Below are positions 15,606-23,853 of a stretch of DNA of 64,000 bases, in pieces (the stretch's first letter is position 1; every line of letters starts with the position of its first letter). The translations under genes were made by a program, and so were the position numbers. The notes beneath the pieces are model-generated. The model did not search any database. It saw nothing but the letters and a program-made list of their open reading frames with translations, and was not told the origin of the DNA. Origin of the DNA: Paenibacillus sinensis (GTDB lineage: Bacteria; Bacillota; Bacilli; Paenibacillales; Paenibacillaceae); NCBI RefSeq assembly GCF_019904155.1, contig NZ_JAHCMB010000241.1:1305-65304 (forward strand). The letters are read 5' to 3'.

Positions 15606-17735
15606 ATGAAAAATCTTCTAACAACGAGCAAGAAGCTGGCAATCGTCTTCCTGTGCGCCGCATTCATGGCGGCCTGCAGCTCCAACTCGGCTACAGAGAC
15701 CAATACTGTATCCTCCTCGAACGCTACTGTCGCCTCGGCGTCTGCGACTGACGCGGCTGCGGGAAGCGCGTCGGCTTCCAATTCGCAGCTGGCGAACGTC
15801 AGCGTATCGGATCTTGTTACATTCGACGAGGACGACCAGTCGGCCGACTGGAGTACGGAGAATCCGGTCACGATCAGTCTGACCGGCAGCGGGGCCACAA
15901 TTGAAGGTTCGGGCACCGAAGCTGCGGACGGATCGGTGACGATTACAGCAGCCGGAACCTATGTCCTGAGCGGCAAGCTTACTGACGGGCAGATTGTCGT
16001 CAATGTGCCGGATGACGGAGATGTTCATCTCGTTCTGAACGGCGCGGATATCAGCAGCAGCGACAACGCCGCTATCTACGTCAAGGATGCCGGCAACGTG
16101 AAGCTCACCCTGCAGGAGGGAACGGAGAACTCTGTTTCCGACGGCAAGACCTACGTTCTTGAGGATGCGTCAAGCGACGAGCCTGATGCGGCTATCTTCA
16201 GCAAGGCCGATCTGATCATCAACGGAACCGGAACGCTGAACGTTACCGGTAATTATGACAAGGGCATCAAGAGCAAGGACGACCTGAAGATTGTATCGGG
16301 CACGCTTAACATCAAGGCAGTGGATGACGGCATCGTAGGACGCGACATGGTTGCGGTTAACGACGCTAACATTACGGTTAATGCAGGCGGAGACGGCATC
16401 AAGTCGACCAATGATGAGGATGCCGAGAAGGGCTTTGTCGCGATTGCAAACGGCACGTTCAACATTACGTCCGGCAGCGACGGCATCCAGGCCGAAACGT
16501 CCCTTGTGATTGAAGACGGAACCTTCAACCTGGTGGACGGAGGCGGCAATGTGAACGGCGAGGTGAAGACGGAGGAGAACGGCCCGGGCGGAATGATGGG
16601 TGGCATGAATGGCGGCGGACAGGGCGCCGCGTCGGCTACGGCGGCTACAACGGCGGCGCAGACCACAAGCACTTCATCGTCGGACACGTCCGCATCGTCG
16701 GAAACCGAATCGACAAGCATGAAAGGGATCAAGTCGGCAGGGGATATGGTCATCAAAGGCGGGTCCTTTACCGTCGATTCGGCTGACGATTCCGTTCACA
16801 GCAACAGCAGCATATACATTGCCGGCGGTACGTTCAGCATCGCAACCGGGGATGACGGCATCCATGCCGATACCTCGCTGACGATTGCCGGCGGGACCGT
16901 GGACATCACCAAGAGCTATGAGGGCATCGAATCTGCGAATATTACACTCTCCGGCGGCGATATTCATGTGACAGCTTCGGATGACGGTGTGAACGCTGCG
17001 AGCGGCAGCAGCGATTCCGAGACGGGCGGCGGCGGGCAGCCGGGCTCCGGCAGCGCCGGAAGTAACCTGCTCTCCATCACTGGCGGGTATGTAGAGGTCA
17101 ACGCGAGCGGCGACGGACTGGATGCGAACGGCTCGATTGAAATGTCCGGTGGAACTGTCATCGTCTACGGTCCGACGAATGACGGCAACGGCGCGCTGGA
17201 TTTTGACGGCACATTCACGCTCACCGGCGGCACCCTCGTCGCCGCGGGCAGTGCGGGCATGGCGCAGGCTCCATCCGATGCATCTTCCCAGTATTCCATC
17301 GCCATGACCTTCACCGAGACGCAGAAGGCCGGAACTCTGGTACATCTGGAAGACGGCGAGGGCAATGAGATCCTGACCCTTGCCCCAGCGAAGGATTACC
17401 GGACGGTGGTTATCAGCTCCCCTGATCTGAAGAAGGACGGCTCTTATACCTTGTACAGCGGCGGAACATCGACCGGCACCGAAAAGGATGGCGTGTATAC
17501 GAACGGAACTTATAGCGGCGGCAGCAAGGTAGTCGCGTTCAGCCTGGAGAGCATCACCACCTGGGTGAATGAATCGGGTGTCACTACGGCCCCGAGCGGA
17601 ATGGGCGGCGGCGGAATGGGTGGAGGCGGCAAGGGAGGCCCCGGCGGGGGCGGCGGCATGCCTCAGGGAAGAGGTCCCCAGGATGCCGGTACAGACGCAG
17701 ACGGTGCAGGCGGCGGGCAGACTTCATCTCAATAA
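15606..17735 (+). CDS. Beta-helix surface lipoprotein (carbohydrate-binding-like, DUF4353-type)
   Basis: This 709-residue lipoprotein has its lipobox ending at Cys24 (FMAACSS). Much of it consists of repeated strands of the form S/G-G-T-x-x-I/V-x-x-x-D-D-G-I, as in GTFNITSGSDGIQAET and GTFSIATGDDGIHADT. These point to a right-handed parallel beta-helix. Two low-complexity segments interrupt it: an Ala/Thr/Ser stretch near residues 340-375 and a Gly/Met-rich tail. Such proteins accompany VTC and DUF4956 genes, so I place it as the surface component of the same system. The start at 15606 has AAAGGA 10 bases upstream; an ATG at 15597 overlaps that site. Confidence 0.85.
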   Translation: MKNLLTTSKKLAIVFLCAAFMAACSSNSATETNTVSSSNATVASASATDAAAGSASASNSQLANVSVSDLVTFDEDDQSADWSTENPVTISLTGSGATIEGSGTEAADGSVTITAAGTYVLSGKLTDGQIVVNVPDDGDVHLVLNGADISSSDNAAIYVKDAGNVKLTLQEGTENSVSDGKTYVLEDASSDEPDAAIFSKADLIINGTGTLNVTGNYDKGIKSKDDLKIVSGTLNIKAVDDGIVGRDMVAVNDANITVNAGGDGIKSTNDEDAEKGFVAIANGTFNITSGSDGIQAETSLVIEDGTFNLVDGGGNVNGEVKTEENGPGGMMGGMNGGGQGAASATAATTAAQTTSTSSSDTSASSETESTSMKGIKSAGDMVIKGGSFTVDSADDSVHSNSSIYIAGGTFSIATGDDGIHADTSLTIAGGTVDITKSYEGIESANITLSGGDIHVTASDDGVNAASGSSDSETGGGGQPGSGSAGSNLLSITGGYVEVNASGDGLDANGSIEMSGGTVIVYGPTNDGNGALDFDGTFTLTGGTLVAAGSAGMAQAPSDASSQYSIAMTFTETQKAGTLVHLEDGEGNEILTLAPAKDYRTVVISSPDLKKDGSYTLYSGGTSTGTEKDGVYTNGTYSGGSKVVAFSLESITTWVNESGVTTAPSGMGGGGMGGGGKGGPGGGGGMPQGRGPQDAGTDADGAGGGQTSSQ

Positions 17736-17747
17736 CCTCAGACGACA

Positions 17748-17794
17748 GAAGCGGTACAGTCCTATGCTTGCATGGGACCGTACCGCTTCTTTGT
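17748..17794 (+). terminator. Terminator of the VTC operon
   Basis: An 11-bp outer stem (AGAAGCGGTAC with GTACCGCTTCT) plus an inner paired region encloses a short loop and is followed by TTTG. It lies 13 bases after the lipoprotein stop. Confidence 0.85.
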
Positions 17795-17846
17795 CTATTT
17801 CTCGGTAAACGCTCGGCGCCTAAAGGGCGCCGACAGGCGTCTATCC
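17795..17846. repeat. Structured palindromic repeat, copy 1
   Basis: This 52-base element begins CTATTTCTCGGTAAACGC, contains a perfect GGCGCC/GGCGCC inner stem, and ends GCGTCTATCC, which pairs with GGTAAACGC around a bulge. A second copy lies at 20337-20387 with compensatory changes in the inner stem. It abuts the terminator of the VTC operon on one side and the tlp stop codon on the other. Confidence 0.65.
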
Positions 17847-18071
17847 TTACTTGCCGGAGTGCTTCGCTTCGTCCTTGACTTCCTCGCGGAAGCCTTGAAT
17901 GCTATCTTTGCGACGCTCGTTCTTCTCCTGAATCTGCTCCTGCTCTTCGCTGCTGATTTCAGAGCCGAACTCGTTCAAATAATCCTCGGCTTCATGGAGA
18001 TTCTCCTGCGTGTTCTGTATGCTCTGCTGCAGATGCTCTACATTGTCGGACCGGTTATCCGGTTTAGCCAT
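17847..18071 (-). CDS. tlp: Small acid-soluble spore protein Tlp
   Basis: This 74-residue hydrophilic protein is recognisable as Tlp. It begins MAKPDNRSDNVEHLQQSIQN, and the C-terminal half carries EKNERRKDSIQGFREEVKDEA, close to the Bacillus family pattern. Tlp is made in the forespore late in sporulation and stored in the spore core. A strong AGGAGGG precedes the ATG at 18071. It is a good indicator that the host forms endospores. I could not identify a convincing sigma-G promoter; CATAC at the right distance is only a partial match. Confidence 0.92.
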   Translation of the reverse strand: MAKPDNRSDNVEHLQQSIQNTQENLHEAEDYLNEFGSEISSEEQEQIQEKNERRKDSIQGFREEVKDEAKHSGK

Positions 18072-18221
18072 GGGTATCCCTCCTGTCAGATGAAGTGCGC
18101 ATGGGCGCTAATCTGTATGTTTTGCGGGAAGGTGAGCTTTTATGCATAATTTCACATGGCTCTGTCTTTGCATATTCGGTATTTAGGCGAAGAATAATGT
18201 GCATATTTCCCTTGGAGGTAA

Positions 18222-18250
18222 TTGTGCGATTTACCGGGAAATAGTATGCT
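18222..18250 (+). promoter_or_regulatory. manR promoter with operator in the spacer
   Basis: TTGTGC (18222-18227) and TATGCT (18245-18250) are 17 bases apart. The spacer contains the near-palindrome TTTACCGGGAAA. Read on the minus strand the segment 18226-18244 is CTATTTCCCGGTAAATCGC, which matches the start of the two structured repeats except for one substitution and one inserted base. It is probably a protein-binding site for autoregulation. Confidence 0.5.
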
Positions 18251-18291
18251 AGCGTTGGCAACCGCCAATTCGGGCAAGGCAGGAGAAGCGA

Positions 18292-20259
18292 ATGAATAAC
18301 AGGCAAAATGAAATATGCCGGATATTGCTGTCGGAGTCCGATCCGGACCGGCTGCTGCTGATCCAGGATCTCGCCGATCAGGCGGGCTGCTCGGAGAAGA
18401 CGATCCGCAGCGATCTGACTGCAATAGACGAATATATTAGCAAGTACCCCAATGCCGCCATTGTAAGAAAGCCGGGCAGGGGAATTTACCTCGAAATGGG
18501 CGAGGCGGACCGGTCGGAGTTATCCCGTGAGCTTCATAGCCTGGAAGCGGGAGGCGGCCGCGAGTCCGATGAGCAGAGAATGCTGCAAATCGCCTTCCGG
18601 CTATTAATGAATCCCAAGCCGGTAGCCGTTCAGGAATTGGCTGAGCTTTATTATGTGAACAAGGCCGTTATACGAAAAGATCTGGAGAGGATTGAAGGCT
18701 GGCTCCAGACCTTTAACCTGAATCTGATCTCGAGACAAAGGGTTGGCATCTCGGTTGATGGCCCGGAGAAAGCCAAGAGGCTCGCCCTGGCCCGGCTCGA
18801 TCAGCTGATCGACCGGCCGGAGCTGACCGGACAGCTGATACAGAAGCAGTTCCAGCCGCATGAGGTGGCTGCTGTCAGCGGAGAGCTGAAGGAATTTCAG
18901 AAACGGCATTCGCTCTATTTTACGGACGAGGCGTTTGACAGCTTGCTGCTCCACATTCTGCTCATGATCAAACGGACCAAGCTGCACCAGCCGATTGCGC
19001 TTTCCGACAAGGAGATCGCCTTCTTGCAGGAGAAGGAGGAGTTCGCCTGGGCGACGGACTATCTGATCCGGCTGCGGCCGGTATTCGCGGTGTCGTTTCC
19101 CCCGGAGGAGGCGGCTTATCTTACGCTTCATTTGCTTGGCGGGAAGTTCCGGTTCAGGCAGGAGAGCGGAGCCTGGAGAAGAGTGGATGTGGCAGACGGC
19201 AATCCGCTGCTGCTGCGCCTGCTCGACCGGTTGACCTTGAAGATGTCCGAGATCAGTATGGTGCCGTTTTCCAAGGACAAAGTATTGGAGAAGGGGCTTA
19301 AGGTTCACCTTTACACCACGCTGAACCGCCTTCAGTACGGTCTTCCGGTGTCCAACCCCATGCTGGCGGAGATCAAAAATATGTACCCTTATATGTTCGA
19401 CAGGGTCATTTCCGCACTTGATGAAATAAGGGACGAGCTTGGTTTATCGATTCCCGAGGAAGAAGCCGCTTATTTAACGCTTCATTTTCAGGCTTCCGTG
19501 GAACGGCTTCACGAGAACCACAACAGCCCCAAGAAGGCTATTATTGTCTGCCATATGGGAATCGGCATCTCACAGCTGCTGCGCACCAAGATCGAACGGA
19601 AATTTCCGGCCCTGCAGGTGGAAGCGGCGATGGCCAAGGCCGAGGTTCAGGATTATGTGTCCCGTCACGAGGTCGATCTGGCTATCTCCACCATCCCGCT
19701 TCCCGATCTGGCCATCCCGCATATTCTGGTCTCTCCGCTGCTGGAGACCCGGGATGAACAGAAGCTGGAGGAGAAGCTGAAGAACTGGGCGGAGCCGGGG
19801 GCGGCGGACCGGGAAGACTCGGCGTTCTTGAGCTACACGTCTCCGTTTCTCATCTTTTTACGCCAGGAAGCGTCATCGCCCGAGGTTGTGATCCGCAAGC
19901 TTGCGGAGCGGCTAATGGACAAGGGATACGCCCGGCAGGGATATCTGGAAAGCGCTCTATCGCGGGAGGTGCTGTCCTCAACAACCATTGGGGGAGGGAT
20001 TGCGATTCCGCATGGAAGTCCCGAGCTGATTACCCAATCGGCCGTGGCGATCGCAGCCCTGCACACTCCGGTGACTTGGGGCAAGGAGAAGGTGCAGCTT
20101 GTATTTATGCTGGCGGTTAGGCATGAGGAAAGAGAGCAAATGCGGCGATTGTTCAAGGAATTATCGATCATCAGCGAACGACCCTCTCTGGTGCGTTCCC
20201 TGGCGCAGGAGACCGATGTCATGAAATTCCTGAGCAGGCTCAAAAGTGAAACGAAATAG
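18292..20259 (+). CDS. manR: PTS-controlled transcriptional activator, ManR-like
   Basis: This 655-residue regulator has an N-terminal HTH (GCSEKTIRSDLTAIDEY near residue 40) and a second HTH near 100-150. Two PRD domains follow (LLLHILLMIKR, YLTLHLLG, then YLTLHFQAS). A IIB-like domain carries VCHMGIGIS (Cys near 420), and a fructose-type IIA-like domain carries IAIPHGSPEL (His near 574). This order and length match Bacillus ManR, the activator of mannose PTS genes. Phosphorylation of the PRD, Cys and His residues by the PTS sets activity. The IIB-IIC-IIA transporter gene follows on the same strand, supporting the assignment. MtlR-type regulators share the architecture, so the sugar is inferred. 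Confidence 0.85.
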   Translation: MNNRQNEICRILLSESDPDRLLLIQDLADQAGCSEKTIRSDLTAIDEYISKYPNAAIVRKPGRGIYLEMGEADRSELSRELHSLEAGGGRESDEQRMLQIAFRLLMNPKPVAVQELAELYYVNKAVIRKDLERIEGWLQTFNLNLISRQRVGISVDGPEKAKRLALARLDQLIDRPELTGQLIQKQFQPHEVAAVSGELKEFQKRHSLYFTDEAFDSLLLHILLMIKRTKLHQPIALSDKEIAFLQEKEEFAWATDYLIRLRPVFAVSFPPEEAAYLTLHLLGGKFRFRQESGAWRRVDVADGNPLLLRLLDRLTLKMSEISMVPFSKDKVLEKGLKVHLYTTLNRLQYGLPVSNPMLAEIKNMYPYMFDRVISALDEIRDELGLSIPEEEAAYLTLHFQASVERLHENHNSPKKAIIVCHMGIGISQLLRTKIERKFPALQVEAAMAKAEVQDYVSRHEVDLAISTIPLPDLAIPHILVSPLLETRDEQKLEEKLKNWAEPGAADREDSAFLSYTSPFLIFLRQEASSPEVVIRKLAERLMDKGYARQGYLESALSREVLSSTTIGGGIAIPHGSPELITQSAVAIAALHTPVTWGKEKVQLVFMLAVRHEEREQMRRLFKELSIISERPSLVRSLAQETDVMKFLSRLKSETK

Positions 20260-20268
20260 CGCAAGATG

Positions 20269-20295
20269 CGGGGGCCATGTGGGCCTCCGTTTTTT
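20269..20295 (+). terminator. Terminator after manR
   Basis: CGGGGGCC pairs with GGCCTCCG (one G-T pair) around a 5-base loop and is followed by six T residues, starting 9 bases after the manR stop. It separates manR transcription from manP. Confidence 0.85.
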
Positions 20296-20336
20296 ATAAT
20301 ATAAGAGTGAATAAGCTGCGCGCTTATCGCAGCCTT

Positions 20337-20387
20337 CTATTTCTCGGTAAACGCATGGCGTCTAAGGACGTCGTAAGTTGTTTATCC
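20337..20387. repeat. Structured palindromic repeat, copy 2
   Basis: This 51-base element shares its first 18 bases, CTATTTCTCGGTAAACGC, exactly with copy 1. It has the inner stem GGCGTC/GACGTC, where one C-G pair of copy 1 has become T-A and another pair has become G-T wobble. It ends TTTATCC. It lies between the manR terminator and the manP promoter. Confidence 0.65.
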
Positions 20388-20442
20388 TTGTAATCCAGCA
20401 TTAGCTTCAATGGCCCGGTTTCCCGGCAGCCCAAATAATCCG

Positions 20443-20501
20443 TTTTTCCGGAAGTTCCGGTAAAAAAACGAGCAAATTAAGCTTAGATGGGCCGGTATAC
20501 T
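20443..20501 (+). promoter_or_regulatory. manP promoter with upstream activator-type site
   Basis: TATACT (20496-20501) is a good -10, but the -35 position reads CAAATT, far from consensus, as expected for an activator-dependent promoter. Just upstream lie TTTTTCCGGAAG (20443-20454) and TTCCGGTAAAAA (20455-20466). The TTCCGGTAAA core resembles the site in the manR promoter spacer. ManR binding here is inferred. Confidence 0.5.
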
Positions 20502-20505
20502 AGAA

Positions 20506-20520
20506 ATGTAAACGGAAACA
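20506..20520 (+). promoter_or_regulatory. cre site for CcpA at the manP start
   Basis: ATGTAAACGGAAACA matches the Bacillus cre consensus WTGNAANCGNWNNCW at every defined position. It begins 4 bases after the -10 hexamer and so covers the transcription start, a placement that gives carbon catabolite repression. Confidence 0.75.
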
Positions 20521-20542
20521 AAAAGCGAAAGGGAGAATGACC

Positions 20543-22528
20543 ATGAAGCTGTTGGCTATTACTTCATGTCCTAACGGAATTGCACATACGTATATGGCAG
20601 CCGAGAATTTGCAGAAAGCGGCTGCGAGAATGGGAGTCGAGATGAAGGTGGAGACTCAAGGCTCCATCGGTGTCGAGAACCAGTTGACGGAGCAGGAGAT
20701 TCGTGAAGCGGATGGTATTATCATCGCCGCAGACAAGACTGTGCTTAAGGACCGGTTCGCAGGCAAGAAGCTGCTTGAGGTCGGCGTACAGGAGGGCATC
20801 CGCCATCCGGAAGAGCTGATCAAGCGATTTGTCGCCGGAGACGTTCCGGAGTACCGGGCCGAGCTGCGCTCGGCCGAAGATATCAAGAAGGAGAAGCAGT
20901 CCCGGCAAAATCCGGTATACCGCCACTTGATGAACGGGGTATCCTATATGGTTCCGTTCATCGTCATCGGCGGTCTGCTGATCGCTATTGCGCTGACGAT
21001 AGGCGGCGAGAAGACGCCGGGCGGGCTCGTCATTCCGGAAGGGTCCATTTGGGCTACGGTCCAGTCTATCGGTTCGGCTGCCTTTACCTTTATGGTTCCG
21101 ATTCTGGCCGGGTTTATCGCGATGAGCATTGCGGACCGTCCGGGTCTTGCTCCCGGCATGGTCGGCGGCTTCATCGCCGCCAACGGCAGCTTCTACGGCA
21201 GTGAAGCGGGCGCCGGATTTATCGGAGGCATCATCGCCGGCTTCCTGGCGGGCTATGTTGCTCTTGGCATCAAGAAGATCAAGGTCCCGAAGGTCATTCA
21301 GCCGATTATGCCGATCATCATTATTCCGGTTCTGGCATCCGTCATCGTCGGCTTGATCTTCGTCTATCTCATCGGTTCACCGATCGCTGACCTGTTCGAA
21401 GCGCTGACGAATTGGCTTGCGGGCATGCAGGGCACAAGCTCGGTGCTGCTGGCGCTCATTCTCGGCGCAATGATATCCTTCGATATGGGGGGACCGGTGA
21501 ACAAGGTGGCGTTCCTGTTCGGTTCCGCCATGATCGGAGAAGGCAACTATGAAATTATGGGGCCGATCGCGGCCGCCATCTGTATTCCGCCAATCGGCAT
21601 GGGCCTTGCGGCTATGCTGAACAAGCGCAAATTCGAACCGACCGAGCGCGAAGCGGGCAAAGCGTCGTTCGCCATGGGATTGTTCGGCATTACCGAAGGC
21701 GCCATTCCATTCGCCGCGCAGGACCCGCTGCGGGTCATCCCGAGTGTTATGGTTGGTTCGATGACAGGCTCGGTCATTGCAATGCTTGGTCATGTAGGCG
21801 ATCGTGTCGCGCATGGCGGCCCTATCGTAGCGGTGCTTGGCGCCGTTGACAATGTGCTGATGTTCTTCGTGGCCGTCATCGTGGGCGTAGCGGTTACCGT
21901 TCTGCTGATCAGCCTTTTGAAAAAGAATATCCCGTCCGAGATTCCAGTCGCTCTGGCCGGGGCAGCCGTCCAGCTTGATGCGGTTCCGGCAGTACCCTCC
22001 CGCGAAGAGCAGGTTGCACCGCCCAAGAACGAGACGGCAGCGGCAAGCGAACAAGCGCCCGCCGTTCAGATTCAGCGGCTGACCGATCTGATGACGCCAA
22101 GCCTCATTCACCTGGATCTGAAGGGAAACAGCCGGGATGAAATTATCGATGAAATGATCGGAACGCTGGAACGTAACGGCGCCGTCACCTCAGGCGGGGA
22201 TTTCAAGCAGGCGATTCTGGCCCGGGAAGAAGAGAGCTCGACGGGCATCGGCATGAATATTGCCATTCCTCACGGCAAATCGGACGCCGTCCGGAAGCCG
22301 AGCGTTGTATTCGGCATCAAGCGGGACGGGGTGGACTGGCAGAGCCAGGACGGAAGCGAAGCGCGGCTGATCTTCATGATCGCCGTACCCCGCAGCAGCA
22401 AGGAAAATGCGCATCTCAAAGTGCTGCAGATGCTGTCGCGCAAGCTGATGGACGATTCCTTCCGGGAATCTCTCCTGGCTGTCGGTACGAAGGAAGAGGC
22501 CTACCGTCTTCTGAATGAGGTAGAGTAG
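20543..22528 (+). CDS. manP: PTS IIBCA transporter of the fructose family, probably mannose-specific
   Basis: This 661-residue membrane protein has the domain order IIB-IIC-IIA. The IIB domain starts MKLLAITSCPNGIAHTYM with phosphorylated Cys9. The IIC part (about residues 125-470) has about eight to ten hydrophobic helices. An Ala/Pro-rich linker leads to a IIA domain with IAIPHGKSD (His near 576). It takes up and phosphorylates a hexose. FruA proteins usually run IIA-IIB-IIC, whereas Bacillus ManP runs IIB-IIC-IIA at this length. The ManR-like neighbour and the mannanase downstream agree with mannose. No manA lies in the window. The start at 20543 is 7 bases after AAAGGGAG; an ATG at 20537 is too close. 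Confidence 0.88.
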   Translation: MKLLAITSCPNGIAHTYMAAENLQKAAARMGVEMKVETQGSIGVENQLTEQEIREADGIIIAADKTVLKDRFAGKKLLEVGVQEGIRHPEELIKRFVAGDVPEYRAELRSAEDIKKEKQSRQNPVYRHLMNGVSYMVPFIVIGGLLIAIALTIGGEKTPGGLVIPEGSIWATVQSIGSAAFTFMVPILAGFIAMSIADRPGLAPGMVGGFIAANGSFYGSEAGAGFIGGIIAGFLAGYVALGIKKIKVPKVIQPIMPIIIIPVLASVIVGLIFVYLIGSPIADLFEALTNWLAGMQGTSSVLLALILGAMISFDMGGPVNKVAFLFGSAMIGEGNYEIMGPIAAAICIPPIGMGLAAMLNKRKFEPTEREAGKASFAMGLFGITEGAIPFAAQDPLRVIPSVMVGSMTGSVIAMLGHVGDRVAHGGPIVAVLGAVDNVLMFFVAVIVGVAVTVLLISLLKKNIPSEIPVALAGAAVQLDAVPAVPSREEQVAPPKNETAAASEQAPAVQIQRLTDLMTPSLIHLDLKGNSRDEIIDEMIGTLERNGAVTSGGDFKQAILAREEESSTGIGMNIAIPHGKSDAVRKPSVVFGIKRDGVDWQSQDGSEARLIFMIAVPRSSKENAHLKVLQMLSRKLMDDSFRESLLAVGTKEEAYRLLNEVE

Positions 22529-22565
22529 GAGCACGAACGGGTCTGCTATATCGGATCAAGACTAA

Positions 22566-22605
22566 AAAAGCGGGAAATGCCGGATAATCGGCATTTCCCG
22601 CTTTT
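22566..22605. terminator. Bidirectional terminator between manP and the mannanase
   Basis: A perfect 17-bp stem, starting AAAAGCGGGAAATGCCG, with a 6-base loop carries A residues on one side and T residues on the other, so it can terminate both converging genes. Confidence 0.93.
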
Positions 22606-22613
22606 GCTGCGGA

Positions 22614-23591
22614 TTAATACAGGCTGGGAAGCTTGTCGAGCGTAACGGCATATTCGTGATGATAGGTACGATACAGCACTTCGTTCGTCGTCCATTCCTC
22701 CGAGGAGCCGTAAGTGTTGGACCAGGTCATATACCACAGCCAGGGCACGCGGGTCTCCGCCAGCTGTTCGATTGACGGGATCGATCCGATTTCCGCCAAC
22801 GCGGCCGGCTTGCGGGATGGTGTTATCCGGATCAGCTCGTCGTATTCCGCTCTTCGGTCGGTATGCTCATGCTTCGGAGGATACAAGTCCCTGGAGATCA
22901 GATCGACAACATCATCCCCGACATAGCCCTCGGCCAGCGGAGAATTCCAGACCCAGATCAGATTGTTCAGCTTATGATGGTTGGTGTAGCGGTCATACAT
23001 CAGCCGGTACAGCTGTCTTGCCGTCTCCGGCCCGTGCTGGCCCCACCAGAACCAGGTTCCTTCGGCTTCGTGGAACGGCCGCCAGATGATCGGAATATTC
23101 CGATCCGCAAAAGTTCGGAGCAGCTCCGCCATATGGTCCATATCGGACAGAAGAGCTGCGTGCTCCGGCGTTCCGGGAATAACGGCCTGTCTGGCGTCAA
23201 AGGTCGTGTTCTCGGAATAGAAGCTTTTGTCCCGGCCTCCAAACGGCGAGAACCAGTGCCAGGTGAAGGTAAGCAGCCCCTTTCGGTTCAGCGCCCAGTC
23301 CCACGCCTGCTCCAGCGTATTCTTGTTCTCTTCAATTTCCGTAAGGCATTCCTCGTCGGCATCTTCGTAATTGATCCCCGGCGAATAGGCAAGCAGCTCG
23401 AAGCCGCATAGAGCCGGAAGCCGGCCGGTTACCTCCTCAATATAGCGAAGCTCCTTCTGAACCGTCGTCTGCGTATGCTGGCCGGTGAGAATTCCTTTTC
23501 CCTCCAGATCGGCCAGATAGTTCAGCACGGCTCTTACTTCAGTGGAAGCCTCCGGGTTGCAAGGCTCTATCGTTTGATTGTATGTTGTCAT
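22614..23591 (-). CDS. GH26 beta-mannanase-like glycoside hydrolase, no signal peptide
   Basis: This 325-residue protein has glycoside hydrolase family 26 blocks: GILTGQHTQTTV, LTFTWHWFSPFGG, IIWRPFHEAEGTWFWWG (the acid/base Glu near residue 172) and ALAEIGSIPS (the probable nucleophile Glu near 265). GH26 enzymes mostly cleave beta-1,4-mannan. It lacks a signal peptide, so it probably works inside the cell on imported manno-oligosaccharides, or is exported by an unusual route. It converges with the mannose PTS gene and shares its terminator. Its promoter is AT-rich and overlaps an inverted repeat. Beta-1,3-xylanase or lichenase activity also occurs in GH26. Confidence 0.9.
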   Translation of the reverse strand: MTTYNQTIEPCNPEASTEVRAVLNYLADLEGKGILTGQHTQTTVQKELRYIEEVTGRLPALCGFELLAYSPGINYEDADEECLTEIEENKNTLEQAWDWALNRKGLLTFTWHWFSPFGGRDKSFYSENTTFDARQAVIPGTPEHAALLSDMDHMAELLRTFADRNIPIIWRPFHEAEGTWFWWGQHGPETARQLYRLMYDRYTNHHKLNNLIWVWNSPLAEGYVGDDVVDLISRDLYPPKHEHTDRRAEYDELIRITPSRKPAALAEIGSIPSIEQLAETRVPWLWYMTWSNTYGSSEEWTTNEVLYRTYHHEYAVTLDKLPSLY

Positions 23592-23627
23592 TAGGGGTCA
23601 CTTCCATTCAAAATAAGTTAGGATAAC

Positions 23628-23659
23628 GTTATTATATTATAACAATATTATAATAACAA
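23628..23659 (-). promoter_or_regulatory. Mannanase promoter overlapped by an inverted repeat
   Basis: On the minus strand TTGTTA (23654-23659) and TATAAT (23631-23636) are 17 bases apart. GTTATTATA (23628-23636) and TATAATAAC (23649-23657) form a perfect 9-bp inverted repeat spanning the whole core promoter, as expected for a repressor site. The rest of 23660-23853 shows no feature beyond the next gene's ribosome binding site. Confidence 0.55.
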
Positions 23660-23853
23660 TTATCAATTTCGTATATAGTCACTTTCTGATTTTATCCTGC
23701 CTTGATGACAGCCAAAGGCTGCTTTTTTGGAGGTATCATTCAAATCGTCCCCATCTGAGGGTCATTTCATTAGCGAATTGCGAGTGATTGCCGGGGATTT
23801 GTAGATCTAGGGAGCGGAATACCCTGAAGCGAACAGAAGGAGGAGTTGGAATC

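Noticed and set aside
18072..18170. Sigma-G promoter for tlp (GCATAA ... CATACA)
   Set aside because: The boxes resemble sigma-G elements but are about 20 bases apart instead of 17-18 and the -10 is incomplete.
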